Source: JAVKBW01 sp040222995
GTDB lineage: Bacteria; Pseudomonadota; Alphaproteobacteria; UBA8366; Aestuariispiraceae
DNA length: 64,000 nucleotides
Direction: 5' to 3'
Assembly: GCA_040222995.1 (NCBI GenBank)
Contig: JAVKBW010000019.1
Location: 124,001-188,000, forward strand
Below the pieces are notes generated by a model, which ran no database searches, was not told the DNA's origin, and worked only from the letters and a program-made list of their open reading frames with translations. Both the position numbers and the translations under genes were made by a program. This document shows positions 6,594-16,135 of this stretch, piece after piece (the stretch's first letter is position 1; each line of letters starts with the position of its first letter).

Positions 6594-8729
6594 ATGAAAC
6601 TTTCGCGCCAGATTGTGGCGATGACGGTGTGCGTCCTGCTGACCGCAGTGGTTGCGGTTTCGGCACTGTCAGCCTATGGCGCGTTCGAAATTCTCAGATA
6701 TCAGGCGCAGGCTGAACTGCAATCGCTCGGCGAGGCCAAGAAAACAGCCTTTATCCGGTACCACCAAAGATTGCTGAAAGAAGTTGCCGCGCTGGCGAAT
6801 ACGGTGCTGGCGACCGAGGCCGTGCTTGAATTCGATGTCGCAAGCGCAAGTCTGGACGATACCGACCGGCTGGCGTGGCAGAGCGCGTATGCGGCGGACG
6901 GGTTTTTCCTGGCGGGTGAAGGCGATGGGGGTGAGGAAGCGCCCTCTTTGGCCGGGTACGGGCGCGTTCACAGCCGGTATCACCGTTCATTGCTGGAAGT
7001 TCAGCAAAGCCAGGATCTGGGGGACCTCATTCTGCTGAATGGCGACGGGTTGGTGGTGTACAGCACGGCCAAACGGGCCGATTTCGGCGCCAGCATCAAC
7101 AGCGCATCGCTGCACGATTCCGTAGTGGCAAAGGCATACCGGCGCTTCGTTTCGGTTGGTGAAACTTCCAAGGCCGCGTTTTTCGACTACCAGCGGTATC
7201 GCGGCGCCGGCGATGCCGTCGTCGGTTTTGTCGCCGCACCCGTCATGATCGACGATTCGCCGCGCGGCGTTCTGCTGTTTCAACTGCGTGCCGATGTTCT
7301 GGATGGCTTGATGACGCCGCCGGAAGGGCGGTTCGAAACGGGTGAAATCATCGTTGTCGGCGACGATTTCATGGTCAGGAACGATACGGCTTTTACCAGG
7401 GATGCACCGCTGAACCGTCGGCTGGACAATGCGCCAGTGCGACTTGCCTTGTCGGGCAAGTCCGGATTTGTGACGACGGAATCGTCCACCGGCTATCATC
7501 TGGCCTATGCAACGCCGATCGATCTGGATGGCCAGTCATTCGCTCTGGTCGTATCGCAACCGGTCAAAGCACTGTTGACGCCATTCAAGGATACGGGCGT
7601 CGAGATCGGGATCGGGCTGGTTGCGACTTTGCTCGTCCTGATCTGGGTATCGGTAATAGCCGGCCGTCGCCTGGCTCTCCCGGTCTCGCAAATTGCGGAA
7701 AAACAGAAACAGCTTGCGGCGGGCGATACCGGCGTTTCGGTGCCCGACATTATTTCACCGAAGGAAGTCGCCGATCTGGGTGAGGCGATGTATGTCTTCA
7801 CAAAAAATGCCCGGCGCGTCGAACGCTATCGCGACAGCGAAGAGAAGAAGGAAACCGAAGAAAAGCCGGATACAGGACTGGCTAATCAGGTCGAAAGCTC
7901 TCTGTCCAGCACCCTGGAAACCTTTGCGGATGGCATTCCGCTGTTCACCAGGCAAAAGACGGCGCTGAGAGACGCGACGGCCGGTCTGGGCGAACGCAGC
8001 CGTTCGGTTCGGGACGATGCAAAGCAGATATCCGCAGACACCGACGCTCTGGCGGTTTCCGCGGAAAGGGTGAGTTCGGCCATCGACGATGTTGTCGAAA
8101 AGGTCGACAATACATCCAGCCTTTCTGCATCCATCGCGCGCCAGGCAATCGATGTCTCAACGAAGCTGACGGATCTGGCCGGCGCCGGAAACCGTCTGGA
8201 TAGTCTGGCGGATTCTATTTCACAGATCGCCGGGCGCACCAATCTCGTATCGCTGAACGCATCGCTTGAGGCTTCGCGCGCCGATGCCAACGGCAACGGA
8301 TTCTCGATGATTGCGGCCGAAATCAAATCCATTGCCGGGCAGGTACAGCAGGCGTCGGAGGATACCCGGCAGCGGCATGCCGATTTGCGGGCCGATCTGG
8401 ACGCAACGCTGGTTGCAGCGCGGATGATTTCGGATACGGCCGGTAATACCAACGATACGGTGCGGAGTCTGGAAAACGCCGTTGCCCTGCAGGCGGTATC
8501 CGCGGGCGATATTGCCCGGTCAACACGCAATGTAGCCTCGAAAATCGAAAGCATTGCGGAAAAGCTGAACAGTCTTGCCGAATCCGCCGCCGCGTCGGAA
8601 CAGGCATCCGGCGACATATCGGCGTCGGCGGACGCCCTGGTGCAGAACGGCACCTATCTGGTCAACGAAGTTTCGAAAATGCTGGCGGATATGAAATACC
8701 CGTCGGCCAGGCCTAAATCCGAACCTTGA
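6594..8729 (+). CDS. methyl-accepting chemotaxis-like receptor with degenerate signalling tip
   Basis: A protein of 711 residues with transmembrane helix 1 at about 8-30, a periplasmic sensor region of about 305 residues (Cache-like spacing), helix 2 at about 336-357, a HAMP domain at about 357-412, and a long helical cytoplasmic domain. The tip of that domain (about 546-585) reads T-N-L-V-S-L-N-A-S-L-E-A-S-R-A. It recalls the MCP hairpin consensus N-L-L-A-L-N-A-A-I-E-A-A-R-A-G-E, but the following G-E-x-G-R-G-F is changed to D-A-N-G-N-G-F. No C-terminal CheR tether pentapeptide is seen. It may signal through a non-canonical Che array or act outside chemotaxis. The 3' end overlaps the convergent PHA synthase gene by 17 bases. 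Confidence 0.75.
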   Translation: MKLSRQIVAMTVCVLLTAVVAVSALSAYGAFEILRYQAQAELQSLGEAKKTAFIRYHQRLLKEVAALANTVLATEAVLEFDVASASLDDTDRLAWQSAYAADGFFLAGEGDGGEEAPSLAGYGRVHSRYHRSLLEVQQSQDLGDLILLNGDGLVVYSTAKRADFGASINSASLHDSVVAKAYRRFVSVGETSKAAFFDYQRYRGAGDAVVGFVAAPVMIDDSPRGVLLFQLRADVLDGLMTPPEGRFETGEIIVVGDDFMVRNDTAFTRDAPLNRRLDNAPVRLALSGKSGFVTTESSTGYHLAYATPIDLDGQSFALVVSQPVKALLTPFKDTGVEIGIGLVATLLVLIWVSVIAGRRLALPVSQIAEKQKQLAAGDTGVSVPDIISPKEVADLGEAMYVFTKNARRVERYRDSEEKKETEEKPDTGLANQVESSLSSTLETFADGIPLFTRQKTALRDATAGLGERSRSVRDDAKQISADTDALAVSAERVSSAIDDVVEKVDNTSSLSASIARQAIDVSTKLTDLAGAGNRLDSLADSISQIAGRTNLVSLNASLEASRADANGNGFSMIAAEIKSIAGQVQQASEDTRQRHADLRADLDATLVAARMISDTAGNTNDTVRSLENAVALQAVSAGDIARSTRNVASKIESIAEKLNSLAESAAASEQASGDISASADALVQNGTYLVNEVSKMLADMKYPSARPKSEP

Positions 8730-10548
8730 CGTAGGAACCCGGCGCCTCTTCCAGCGGATCGACCTTGCCGCAGCCCGGGGGCCGGGCATCGATTTTCTTG
8801 CCGCCGTACTTTTTCAGCCATTTCATCCATGTCGGCCACCAGGAGCCGGGTGTTTCTTTCGCGCCCTCGAACCATTCTTCCGGCGTGGCCGGGTTCCTGG
8901 TGCTGGTCCAGTGCGAGTATTTCACCTTGTCCGGCAGGGGCGGATTCACGACGCCGGCGATATGACCGCTGGCGGCGAGAACGAACGTAACCGGGCCGCT
9001 GAAGATATTGACGGCGGCGTAAGTGGATTTCCACGGCGCGATATGATCTTCCCGGGTCGACAGCATGAAGGTCGGGATGTCGATCTTGCTGAGGTCGATC
9101 GGCGTATCGCAAAGGGTGATGCCGCCCGGTTCGATCAGCTTGTTTTCCAGGTACATTTTACGCAGGTAAAAACTGTGCATCGCCGCCGGCATCCGCGTGG
9201 AATCCGAGTTCCAGTACAGAAGATCGAACGGGAAGGGGTCCTTGCCCATCAGATAGTTGTTCACTACGAACGACCAGATCAGGTCGTTGGCGCGCAGCAT
9301 GTTGAACGTGGTCGCCATTTCCGAGCCTTCGAGGTACCCGCGTTCGTTCATGCGCTCTTCCAGCGCCTCCAACTGTTCTTCATCGATAAAGACGGAAAGC
9401 TCGCCGGCTTCGGTAAAGTCCAGCATCGTGGTGAAGTAGGTGACGGACTTCACCTTGTCTATTCCCTTGGATGTCAGATAGGACAGGGTGCTGGCGGTCA
9501 GCGTGCCGCCCAGGCAATAGCCGATCATGTTGATCTGCTTTTCGCCGGTCATATCGCAGACAGTGTCGATGGCGGTGACCGTACCTTCCAGCATGTAGTC
9601 TTCGAACGTCTTGTCCGCCAGACTTGCATCCGGGTTTACCCAGGAGACGACGAAAACCGTCAATCCCTGGTCAACAGCCCATTTGATGAAGGAATTCTTT
9701 GCTTTCAGGTCCAGGATATAGAACTTGTTGATCCAGGGCGGCACGATCAGCAACGGCGTCGAATAGACTTTTTCCGTCGTCGGCGTGTACTGCAGAAGCT
9801 GCATAAGATCGTTCTGGAACACGACGGCGCCGGGGGTTGTCGCGACATTGCCGCCAACCTCGAAAGCGTCCGCATCCGTCATTGATATCTTGAGCTGCCC
9901 CTTGCCCTTCTCGAGATCGTTGAGAAGGTTTTCAAGGCCCTTGACGAGATTTTCGCCGCGACTGTCCAGCGTCTCCCGGATTGCCGCCGGGTTTGTCATC
10001 AGAAAGTTCGAGGGCGCCATCGCGTCGGCAAACTGTTTTGTATAAAAATCGACCTTTTTCGCCGTCTGTTCGTCCAGCCCTTCCACATCGCGCACGGTAC
10101 CCTGCATCCAGCGCGCGGTCAGAAGGTAGGACTGCTTGATGAAGTCGAAGATGGCGCTTTCGGTCCAGGCTTCGTCCTGAAACCGTTTGTCGGTACGGTC
10201 GGGTTCGATCGTCGGGTTCGAATCGTGCCCCATCATCCGGCGAGTCGTCGAGGTCCATAAATCCATATAGTCGCGCCACAGGTTGACCTGGGCTTCAACG
10301 ATGGCGGATGGATTGGTCATCATGCGATGGGACATTTCCATGAATGCCCGGCTGACATTCATGGCGTCGCCATGTCCGAGGCTGCCGTTTCCGCCTTCAT
10401 GCTTTTGTGATTGCATGAAATCGTTCACCAATTGCTGGCTTCGTTCGGCGATTCGGGCCAATTGTTGTGACCATTCAACCGGGTCCGGCCATTCCGGTGA
10501 ATTATCGGTGCCGTTTTGCGTGCCGGTGTCTTGTTTGCTATCGGTCAT
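8713..10548 (-). CDS. phaC: class I poly(3-hydroxyalkanoate) synthase
   Basis: A protein of 611 residues, usual for class I PhaC. It polymerises 3-hydroxyacyl-CoA into PHA on granule surfaces. The lipase-like box is G-Y-C-L-G-G with nucleophile Cys345. The general acid/base pair follows as Asp in R-E-D-H-I-A-P-W and His in S-G-H-I-A-G-V-V-N-P-P, and the W-x-N-K-F-Y-I-L-D-L segment before the active site is also conserved. The ATG at 10546-10548 was chosen over an upstream in-frame start because homology begins shortly after it. No phaA, phaB or phasin gene is nearby. Confidence 0.95.
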   Translation of the reverse strand: MTDSKQDTGTQNGTDNSPEWPDPVEWSQQLARIAERSQQLVNDFMQSQKHEGGNGSLGHGDAMNVSRAFMEMSHRMMTNPSAIVEAQVNLWRDYMDLWTSTTRRMMGHDSNPTIEPDRTDKRFQDEAWTESAIFDFIKQSYLLTARWMQGTVRDVEGLDEQTAKKVDFYTKQFADAMAPSNFLMTNPAAIRETLDSRGENLVKGLENLLNDLEKGKGQLKISMTDADAFEVGGNVATTPGAVVFQNDLMQLLQYTPTTEKVYSTPLLIVPPWINKFYILDLKAKNSFIKWAVDQGLTVFVVSWVNPDASLADKTFEDYMLEGTVTAIDTVCDMTGEKQINMIGYCLGGTLTASTLSYLTSKGIDKVKSVTYFTTMLDFTEAGELSVFIDEEQLEALEERMNERGYLEGSEMATTFNMLRANDLIWSFVVNNYLMGKDPFPFDLLYWNSDSTRMPAAMHSFYLRKMYLENKLIEPGGITLCDTPIDLSKIDIPTFMLSTREDHIAPWKSTYAAVNIFSGPVTFVLAASGHIAGVVNPPLPDKVKYSHWTSTRNPATPEEWFEGAKETPGSWWPTWMKWLKKYGGKKIDARPPGCGKVDPLEEAPGSYVKVRI

Positions 10549-10695
10549 GGTGATGCATGCTCTTTGACGAACTTTACAATGGTGAGAGGCGTTATAATCA
10601 TTGTGATGCGATACGCCAAGCGAAGCGGATGCGCGTTGCAACGAAGCGCATGAAGATTATGATGCGCCGCTCCAATGTATAGGACCCTGAACCAA

Positions 10696-11877
10696 ATGCC
10701 ACTATTGCAATGTCCCGGTCGGGAATCGACGTCTGAAGATTGGGTTCGCCGGTCCGGCAGACTGATTGCTGCGGCGATGCTGATCTCCGTCGGCGTGCTG
10801 TTTGGGGGGTGTGATACGACCAGCGAAATCGTCGACGCGGTCAACCCGATCAACCTGTTTGAAGACGATGGCGAGGAAGATGAGGAAACGGCGGTCACGG
10901 CCGATGTTCCGGGCGAAGACGAAGATTATCCTGCAATAGGGTCCGTGCCGGATGCACCTGAAACCCCGGCCATATCGCTTGAAGGCGATATTGTTCGCGA
11001 AGGGCTGGTTGCCGACAAGCAGCATGCCAGGCATACCGACCAGGTGATCAGGCATGCCGAATTGCCGAAGCGGGTAACGCCGTTGCCGCAACAGACGGAT
11101 GCGTTGGCGAGTGCGCCGGAAGACCCGCCCGCCGTTTCCATCGAGAATGGCCAGACCCAGGTTCAGCGCACTGCGCCGGAACCGCAACCGGTTCAGCAAA
11201 GCGTTTCGGCAGCGAACGTCCCTGAAGCGGGACCGGTGGCGGAGGAGGCGTCGGCCGTCGGGCTGACCTCGCGCGATCCGGTAACAGGTGTGGCCGACCA
11301 GCCTGCGGTTGCCGCGGCAACGGTGCCGCCCGCGGAGCCGCTGGTGCGACGCACTGATGCCGCCGAACCGGCGCCGGCCCCGGAACCCGAACCGATAACC
11401 GTCAATTCCGGCGGCATAGAACAGGCAGCGTCGCCACCGCCGTCAGCGGCCCCTCTGGCGCAAAACAATGCGGCGGCGGCCGGCAATAGTACCAGCGCGA
11501 GCGCGAGTCGGCCCGCTTCGGGCGAAATTCAGCATGTTGCGACGATCTATTTTCCCAAAGGCGGAGCGAAGCTGACCGAAACGGATCGGCGCGTTATCGC
11601 CCAGGTGATAGACCTGTTTCGCGCCGGCGCCAGCCGCATCAGAATTGTCGGGCACGCCAGCAAGGGCGGTGTTTCTGATCCTGAAAGGCAGAATCTTGTG
11701 AACTACAAGAGCTCCCTGGACCGGGCGACATCGGTCGCCAGGGAATTTCTGGTTCATGGCGTTCTGCAGCAGCAGATCGAAATATCGGCTGTCGGCGCAC
11801 AGCAGCCGCGCTATTCTGAGGATACGCCAGCCGGCGTGGCCGGGAATCAGCGGGCGGAAGTTTTCCTCAAGTACTGA
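10696..11877 (+). CDS. OmpA-family lipoprotein with long Pro/Ala/Glu linker
   Basis: About 393 residues. A hydrophobic segment (L-I-A-A-A-M-L-I-S-V-G-V-L-F-G-G-C) ends in a lipobox-like G-G-C at about residue 40, so it is probably an outer-membrane lipoprotein. A long low-complexity acidic and Pro/Ala-rich linker runs to about residue 285. A C-terminal OmpA-like peptidoglycan-binding domain follows: I-Y-F-P-K-G-G-A-K-L-T near its start, then I-R-I-V-G-H-A-S and R-A-x-S-V-A-R-E-F-L. The ATG at 10696 has an AGGA site upstream; an earlier ATG at 10675 lacks one. The -3 lipobox residue is Phe, so lipidation is not certain. A TATAAT box lies at 10593-10598. Confidence 0.75.
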   Translation: MPLLQCPGRESTSEDWVRRSGRLIAAAMLISVGVLFGGCDTTSEIVDAVNPINLFEDDGEEDEETAVTADVPGEDEDYPAIGSVPDAPETPAISLEGDIVREGLVADKQHARHTDQVIRHAELPKRVTPLPQQTDALASAPEDPPAVSIENGQTQVQRTAPEPQPVQQSVSAANVPEAGPVAEEASAVGLTSRDPVTGVADQPAVAAATVPPAEPLVRRTDAAEPAPAPEPEPITVNSGGIEQAASPPPSAAPLAQNNAAAAGNSTSASASRPASGEIQHVATIYFPKGGAKLTETDRRVIAQVIDLFRAGASRIRIVGHASKGGVSDPERQNLVNYKSSLDRATSVAREFLVHGVLQQQIEISAVGAQQPRYSEDTPAGVAGNQRAEVFLKY

Positions 11878-11897
11878 TCTTTATTAGGGATAAATGA

Positions 11898-13190
11898 ATG
11901 AGAAAAGCGTTGCGGATCGGCGTGGCGGGCCTGGGAACGGTCGGTATCGGGGTCGTCAGGCTGTTGCGTGCACAGGCGAGCCTGCTTGAAGCACGGGCCG
12001 GCATCGGTCTTGAGATTGTCGCTGTTTCGGCTCGGGACAAGGGGCGGGATCGCGGCGCTGACCTGAGCGGTATGGCCTGGCACGACGATCCGGTCGCGCT
12101 TGCCGAAAGCGACGATATCGATGTTTTCATCGAGTTGATCGGCGGCAGCGAAGGTCCGGCCCGTCTTGCGGTGGAGGCCGCGCTTAAAGCCGGAAAACCG
12201 GTTGTAACCGCCAACAAGGCGCTTGTCGCTCATCACGGAATGGCGCTCGCGAAAGCGGCCGGGGATGCCGGCGTCGCACTCGCCTATGAAGCCGCGGTGG
12301 CCGGCGGCATTCCGGTAATCAAAGCCATTCGTGAAGGACTGGTCGGCAACAGGCTTTCATCGGTGCAGGGTATCCTGAACGGAACCTGCAACTATATTCT
12401 GACCACGATGCGCGATACCGGCAGGGCGTTCGACGATGTGCTCGGTGAAGCGCAGCAACTGGGATACGCCGAAGCAGACCCAGGTTTCGATGTCGACGGG
12501 GTCGATGCGGCTCACAAGCTGGCGATTCTCGCCAGCCTGGCCTTCGGGTCGGTAATAGATTTCGATTCGGTCTACATCGAAGGAATTCGCGCGATCGGCC
12601 CCGATGACATGGCTTATGCGGAAGAGTTCGGCTTGCGGATCAAACTGCTGGGGATAGCCGAGGATACGCCGGAAGGGGTTATCCAGAGGGTGCATCCGGT
12701 GATGATCCCCGAAACAGCGCCGCTGGCGGCGGTCGAAGGGGTATTCAACGCTGTCGTGACCGAAGGTGATTTCGTCGGAACGTCGGTTCTTGAAGGCAGG
12801 GGCGCGGGGGAAGGGCCGACAGCCTCCGCTGTTGTCGCCGATATCGTCGATATTGCCTGTGGCCGGGCGAGGCATGCGTTCGGCGTGCCGGTGGACCGGC
12901 TGGTGAAGCGGCCGTCACTGCCGATTTCCAGACATGTCGGGGCGTATTACCTGCGACTGGTCGTCTTCGACAGGCCTGGCGTGATGGCCGATATCACGGC
13001 TGCCCTGCGGGACAACGGCGTTTCGCTGGAGAACGTCATTCAGCGTGGACATGACCCGGAAGCGCCCGTCACGGTGGTGCTGACCATGCACGAAACGGAC
13101 GAGGCATCCCTGCTTTCGGCGTTGGAACGGATCGGTGAGCTCGATTCAGTGGTTGAAAAGCCGCACATGATCCGCATTGAAGGCGCATGA
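11898..13190 (+). CDS. hom: homoserine dehydrogenase
   Basis: A protein of 430 residues with an N-terminal NAD(P) Rossmann fold (G-L-G-T-V-G-I-G-V-V near residue 11), a central catalytic domain with the signature G-I-L-N-G-T-C-N-Y-I-L-T and the E-A-D-P-x-x-D-V-D-G-x-D-A-A-H-K-L segment, and a C-terminal ACT domain (Y-Y-L-R-L-V-V-F-D-R-P-G-V) from about residue 350. It reduces aspartate semialdehyde to homoserine for threonine and methionine synthesis; the ACT domain fits feedback inhibition by threonine. The order hom-glpX-recJ is common in alphaproteobacteria. Confidence 0.97.
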   Translation: MRKALRIGVAGLGTVGIGVVRLLRAQASLLEARAGIGLEIVAVSARDKGRDRGADLSGMAWHDDPVALAESDDIDVFIELIGGSEGPARLAVEAALKAGKPVVTANKALVAHHGMALAKAAGDAGVALAYEAAVAGGIPVIKAIREGLVGNRLSSVQGILNGTCNYILTTMRDTGRAFDDVLGEAQQLGYAEADPGFDVDGVDAAHKLAILASLAFGSVIDFDSVYIEGIRAIGPDDMAYAEEFGLRIKLLGIAEDTPEGVIQRVHPVMIPETAPLAAVEGVFNAVVTEGDFVGTSVLEGRGAGEGPTASAVVADIVDIACGRARHAFGVPVDRLVKRPSLPISRHVGAYYLRLVVFDRPGVMADITAALRDNGVSLENVIQRGHDPEAPVTVVLTMHETDEASLLSALERIGELDSVVEKPHMIRIEGA

Positions 13191-13331
13191 GATTATTGTG
13201 AAACCGATGCGAACGGCCTTGATCGAGGTCGGGCGATCCGGCAATACCAAGGGATAAGGTTCGAGCCTGCATCGGGGTTCGCCGCCGAACTATGTTCCCG
13301 GCGGGATTTAGGGAGAATTCAGGAGAAAACA

Positions 13332-14333
13332 ATGGCAGAAAAAAATCCGAAAAATTCCATCTCCTTGGAGCGGAATCTGGCGCTTGAGGCGGCACGGGTG
13401 ACCGAAGCTGCAGCGCTGGCGGCGTCCCGTTGGCTGGGCCGGGGTGATGAAAAAGCGGCGGACCAGGCCGCCGTCGACGCCATGCGGACAGCGCTGAACG
13501 CCCTGTCGATTGAGGGAACAGTGGTTATCGGCGAAGGCGAACGCGACGAAGCGCCGATGCTTTACATCGGTGAAAAGGTCGGCGCGGGCAACGGTCCTGA
13601 AATCGACATCGCGCTGGACCCGTTGGAAGGCACGACAATCACCGCCAAGGGCGGACCCAATGCGCTGGCCGTTCTTGCGATGGCGGAACACGGTGGTTTT
13701 CTGCACGCGCCGGACGTCTACATGGACAAGATTGCGGTCGGTGGCGGGCTTCCGGCCGGCGTCGTCGATCTGGACAGGACTCCGCTGGATAATCTGAAAA
13801 GCCTGGCCGAGGCGAAGGGCAAGCGCATTGAAGACGTGCTGGTGTGCATTCTGGACCGGCCGCGTCACGCCGATCTGATCAAGGCCGTACGCGATGCGGG
13901 GGCCCGGATTCAGCTTATCGGCGACGGCGATGTTTCCGGCGTCATGGCGACATCGGACCCGGAAAGCGGTATCGACCTGTATATCGGCAGCGGCGGCGCG
14001 CCGGAAGGCGTTCTGGCCTGTGCGGCATTGCGGTGCATCGGCGGCCAGTTCCAGGGACGCCTGTTGTTCCGCAACGATGATGAACGCGCCCGGGCTGTCC
14101 GGACCGGCATTGAGGATTTCGACCGGAAGTACGATCTGCATGATCTGGCGAGCGGCAATGTGATGTTTGCCGCGACCGGCGTCACCGACGGATCGCTGCT
14201 GCGCGGGGTCCGTATTTTTGCCGACAGCGCTACCACGCAGACAATTGTTATGCGGTCGAAGACGGGGACGGTCAGAAAAATTGAAACCCTGCATGATTTC
14301 GGACGCAAACATTGGGTCGATCCGCGGAACTAG
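13332..14333 (+). CDS. glpX: class II fructose-1,6-bisphosphatase
   Basis: A protein of 333 residues, matching GlpX length. It hydrolyses fructose-1,6-bisphosphate in gluconeogenesis. The metal and substrate motifs are present: I-G-E-G-E-R-D-E-A-P-M-L around residue 60, D-P-L-E-G-T-T-I-T-A-K-G near 95, and the G-A-P-E-G-V-L-A segment near 220. An AGGAGA ribosome site precedes the ATG. Its last 22 bases overlap the TTG start of recJ in another frame. Confidence 0.96.
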   Translation: MAEKNPKNSISLERNLALEAARVTEAAALAASRWLGRGDEKAADQAAVDAMRTALNALSIEGTVVIGEGERDEAPMLYIGEKVGAGNGPEIDIALDPLEGTTITAKGGPNALAVLAMAEHGGFLHAPDVYMDKIAVGGGLPAGVVDLDRTPLDNLKSLAEAKGKRIEDVLVCILDRPRHADLIKAVRDAGARIQLIGDGDVSGVMATSDPESGIDLYIGSGGAPEGVLACAALRCIGGQFQGRLLFRNDDERARAVRTGIEDFDRKYDLHDLASGNVMFAATGVTDGSLLRGVRIFADSATTQTIVMRSKTGTVRKIETLHDFGRKHWVDPRN

Positions 14334-16120
14334 AAACGCCCGCCTATCTTGATATCGAACGGTCCGTTTCAGGCCGCCGCTGGGAATTGCGGCTGGCGGA
14401 CGAGCGGAATGCGCTTACCGTCGCCCAGCGTTGGGGTCTGCCGGAACTTCTCGGCCGGATTATGGTATCCCGTGGCATTGGGCCGGACGCGGTCGACGCC
14501 TATCTGAATCCGTCGTTGAAGTCGCATCTGCCGGACCCGGCCCATCTGCTGGATATGGACAAGGCGGTGGAGCGGATCGCCGGTGCGATCTCGGCGAACG
14601 AGAAAATAGCTGTTTTCGGCGACTACGATGTCGACGGGGCAACGTCCAGTGCTACTCTTAAACGGTATTTCGATGCCATCGGCGTCGGTCTAACCGTCTA
14701 TATCCCCGACCGTCTTACCGAAGGGTACGGGCCGAACCATAAGGCTCTCAGGAAATTGCAGAATGACGGAGTCGCTCTTGTCATTACGGTCGATTGCGGC
14801 ATCACGTCTTTCGATGTTCTGGACAATGCCGCCGATGCCGGGCTGTCGGTCATTGTTGTGGACCACCACAAGGCGGAGCCGCGTTTGCCGAAGGCGGCGG
14901 CGGTGGTCAACCCGAACCGGCTCGACGATACCAGCCCGCACGGACAGATGGCGGCGGTCGGCGTTACCTTTCTGCTGATCGTCGCTTTGAACAAGAAGCT
15001 GCGGCAAACGGGCTATTTCGCAGAACGTCGGGAACCGGACCTGTTGTCCCTGCTGGATCTGGTTGCGCTGGGAACCGTCTGCGATGTCGTGCCGCTGACC
15101 GGCGTGAACAGGGTGTTCACCACCCAGGGGCTGAAAGTAATGGCGCAACGGCGAAACATCGGCCTGACCGCGCTTTCGGATGTGTCCGGGATCGATGAAA
15201 CGCCGGCGGCCTACCATGCCGGCTTCGTTCTCGGCCCGCGGGTCAATGCCGGCGGCCGCGTCGGGGAAGCCCCGTTGGGAACGCGCCTGCTGGCGAGTCA
15301 TGACCGGAGTGAAGCGATGGAAATCGCACGCCGCCTGGACGGCTTCAATACGGAACGAAAGGCAATCGAAACAGCCTGTCTCGAAGAAGCGATCCGGCTG
15401 GTCGAAACTGAAATGGCGACGGGGCGGGGATCGCCCCATCTGATATTCGTCGCGGGCGAAGGATGGCATCCCGGTGTGATTGGAATTGTAGCCGGCCGGC
15501 TGAAGGAACGGTATCAGCGCCCGGCCTGTGTCGTAGCGCTGGAAGACGGTATCGGAAAAGGGTCCGGACGCTCGATGGAAGGCGTGGATCTGGGGGCGGC
15601 GGTTATCGCGGCCCGTCAGAACGACCTGCTGATCAATGGCGGCGGTCATGCCATGGCAGCCGGGTTCACCCTCTCGGAAGGTAATATAGAGGCTTTCAGA
15701 GCCTTCCTGGACGGCAGGATATCCGATGCGCTCGGCGGCAGGCCGATCGTCGGGAGAATAATGCTGGACGGCGCCGTTTCGCTTGCGGCGTCGACGGTGG
15801 AATTCATCGAATCCCTTGAACGTCTTGCGCCGTACGGGGTCGGCAACCCCGAACCCCGGTTTGTTATCCCCTATGCGCGGATTGCCGATGCCGGGCTGGT
15901 CGGGACCGATCACGTGCGGCTTCGCATCACAGGTGAAGGCGGCGGCTCGTTGAAGGGAATAGCGTTTCGCGTGGCGGATCAGGAACTCGGCGCGTTTCTG
16001 CTGCAGGCGAAGGGCGGCATGCCGGTTCATCTGGCGGGCAAGCTGAAAGTTGATCGCTGGAACGGCGCCGAACGCCCTCAGATCATTGTCGACGACGCGG
16101 CAGAAATTGCCGCCCGGTAA
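14312..16120 (+). CDS. recJ: single-stranded-DNA-specific 5'-3' exonuclease
   Basis: A protein of 602 residues. DHH phosphoesterase motifs are clear: F-G-D-Y-D-V-D-G-A-T-S (motif I), a motif with V-D-C-G, V-D-H-H-K (motif III, the DHH), and the DHHA1-type G-G-G-H-A-M-A-A-G motif near residue 450, followed by the OB-fold C-terminal domain. RecJ acts in mismatch repair and RecF-pathway recombination. The start is a TTG at 14312-14314: the conserved E-R-S-V-S-G-R-R-W segment begins at about codon 16 and no ATG lies before it. The gene ends 15 bases before the convergent flagellar gene. Confidence 0.95.
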   Translation: MGRSAELETPAYLDIERSVSGRRWELRLADERNALTVAQRWGLPELLGRIMVSRGIGPDAVDAYLNPSLKSHLPDPAHLLDMDKAVERIAGAISANEKIAVFGDYDVDGATSSATLKRYFDAIGVGLTVYIPDRLTEGYGPNHKALRKLQNDGVALVITVDCGITSFDVLDNAADAGLSVIVVDHHKAEPRLPKAAAVVNPNRLDDTSPHGQMAAVGVTFLLIVALNKKLRQTGYFAERREPDLLSLLDLVALGTVCDVVPLTGVNRVFTTQGLKVMAQRRNIGLTALSDVSGIDETPAAYHAGFVLGPRVNAGGRVGEAPLGTRLLASHDRSEAMEIARRLDGFNTERKAIETACLEEAIRLVETEMATGRGSPHLIFVAGEGWHPGVIGIVAGRLKERYQRPACVVALEDGIGKGSGRSMEGVDLGAAVIAARQNDLLINGGGHAMAAGFTLSEGNIEAFRAFLDGRISDALGGRPIVGRIMLDGAVSLAASTVEFIESLERLAPYGVGNPEPRFVIPYARIADAGLVGTDHVRLRITGEGGGSLKGIAFRVADQELGAFLLQAKGGMPVHLAGKLKVDRWNGAERPQIIVDDAAEIAAR

Positions 16121-16135
16121 GAGGTGCCCGCCGGG

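Noticed and set aside
10564..10598. TTGACG and TATAAT upstream of the OmpA-type lipoprotein as a promoter pair
   Set aside because: The spacer is 23 bases, too long for sigma-70. The TATAAT may be a real -10 box but with another, unidentified -35.
13308..14312. A 334-codon minus-strand frame opposite glpX
   Set aside because: Antisense to a clear glpX; no motifs.
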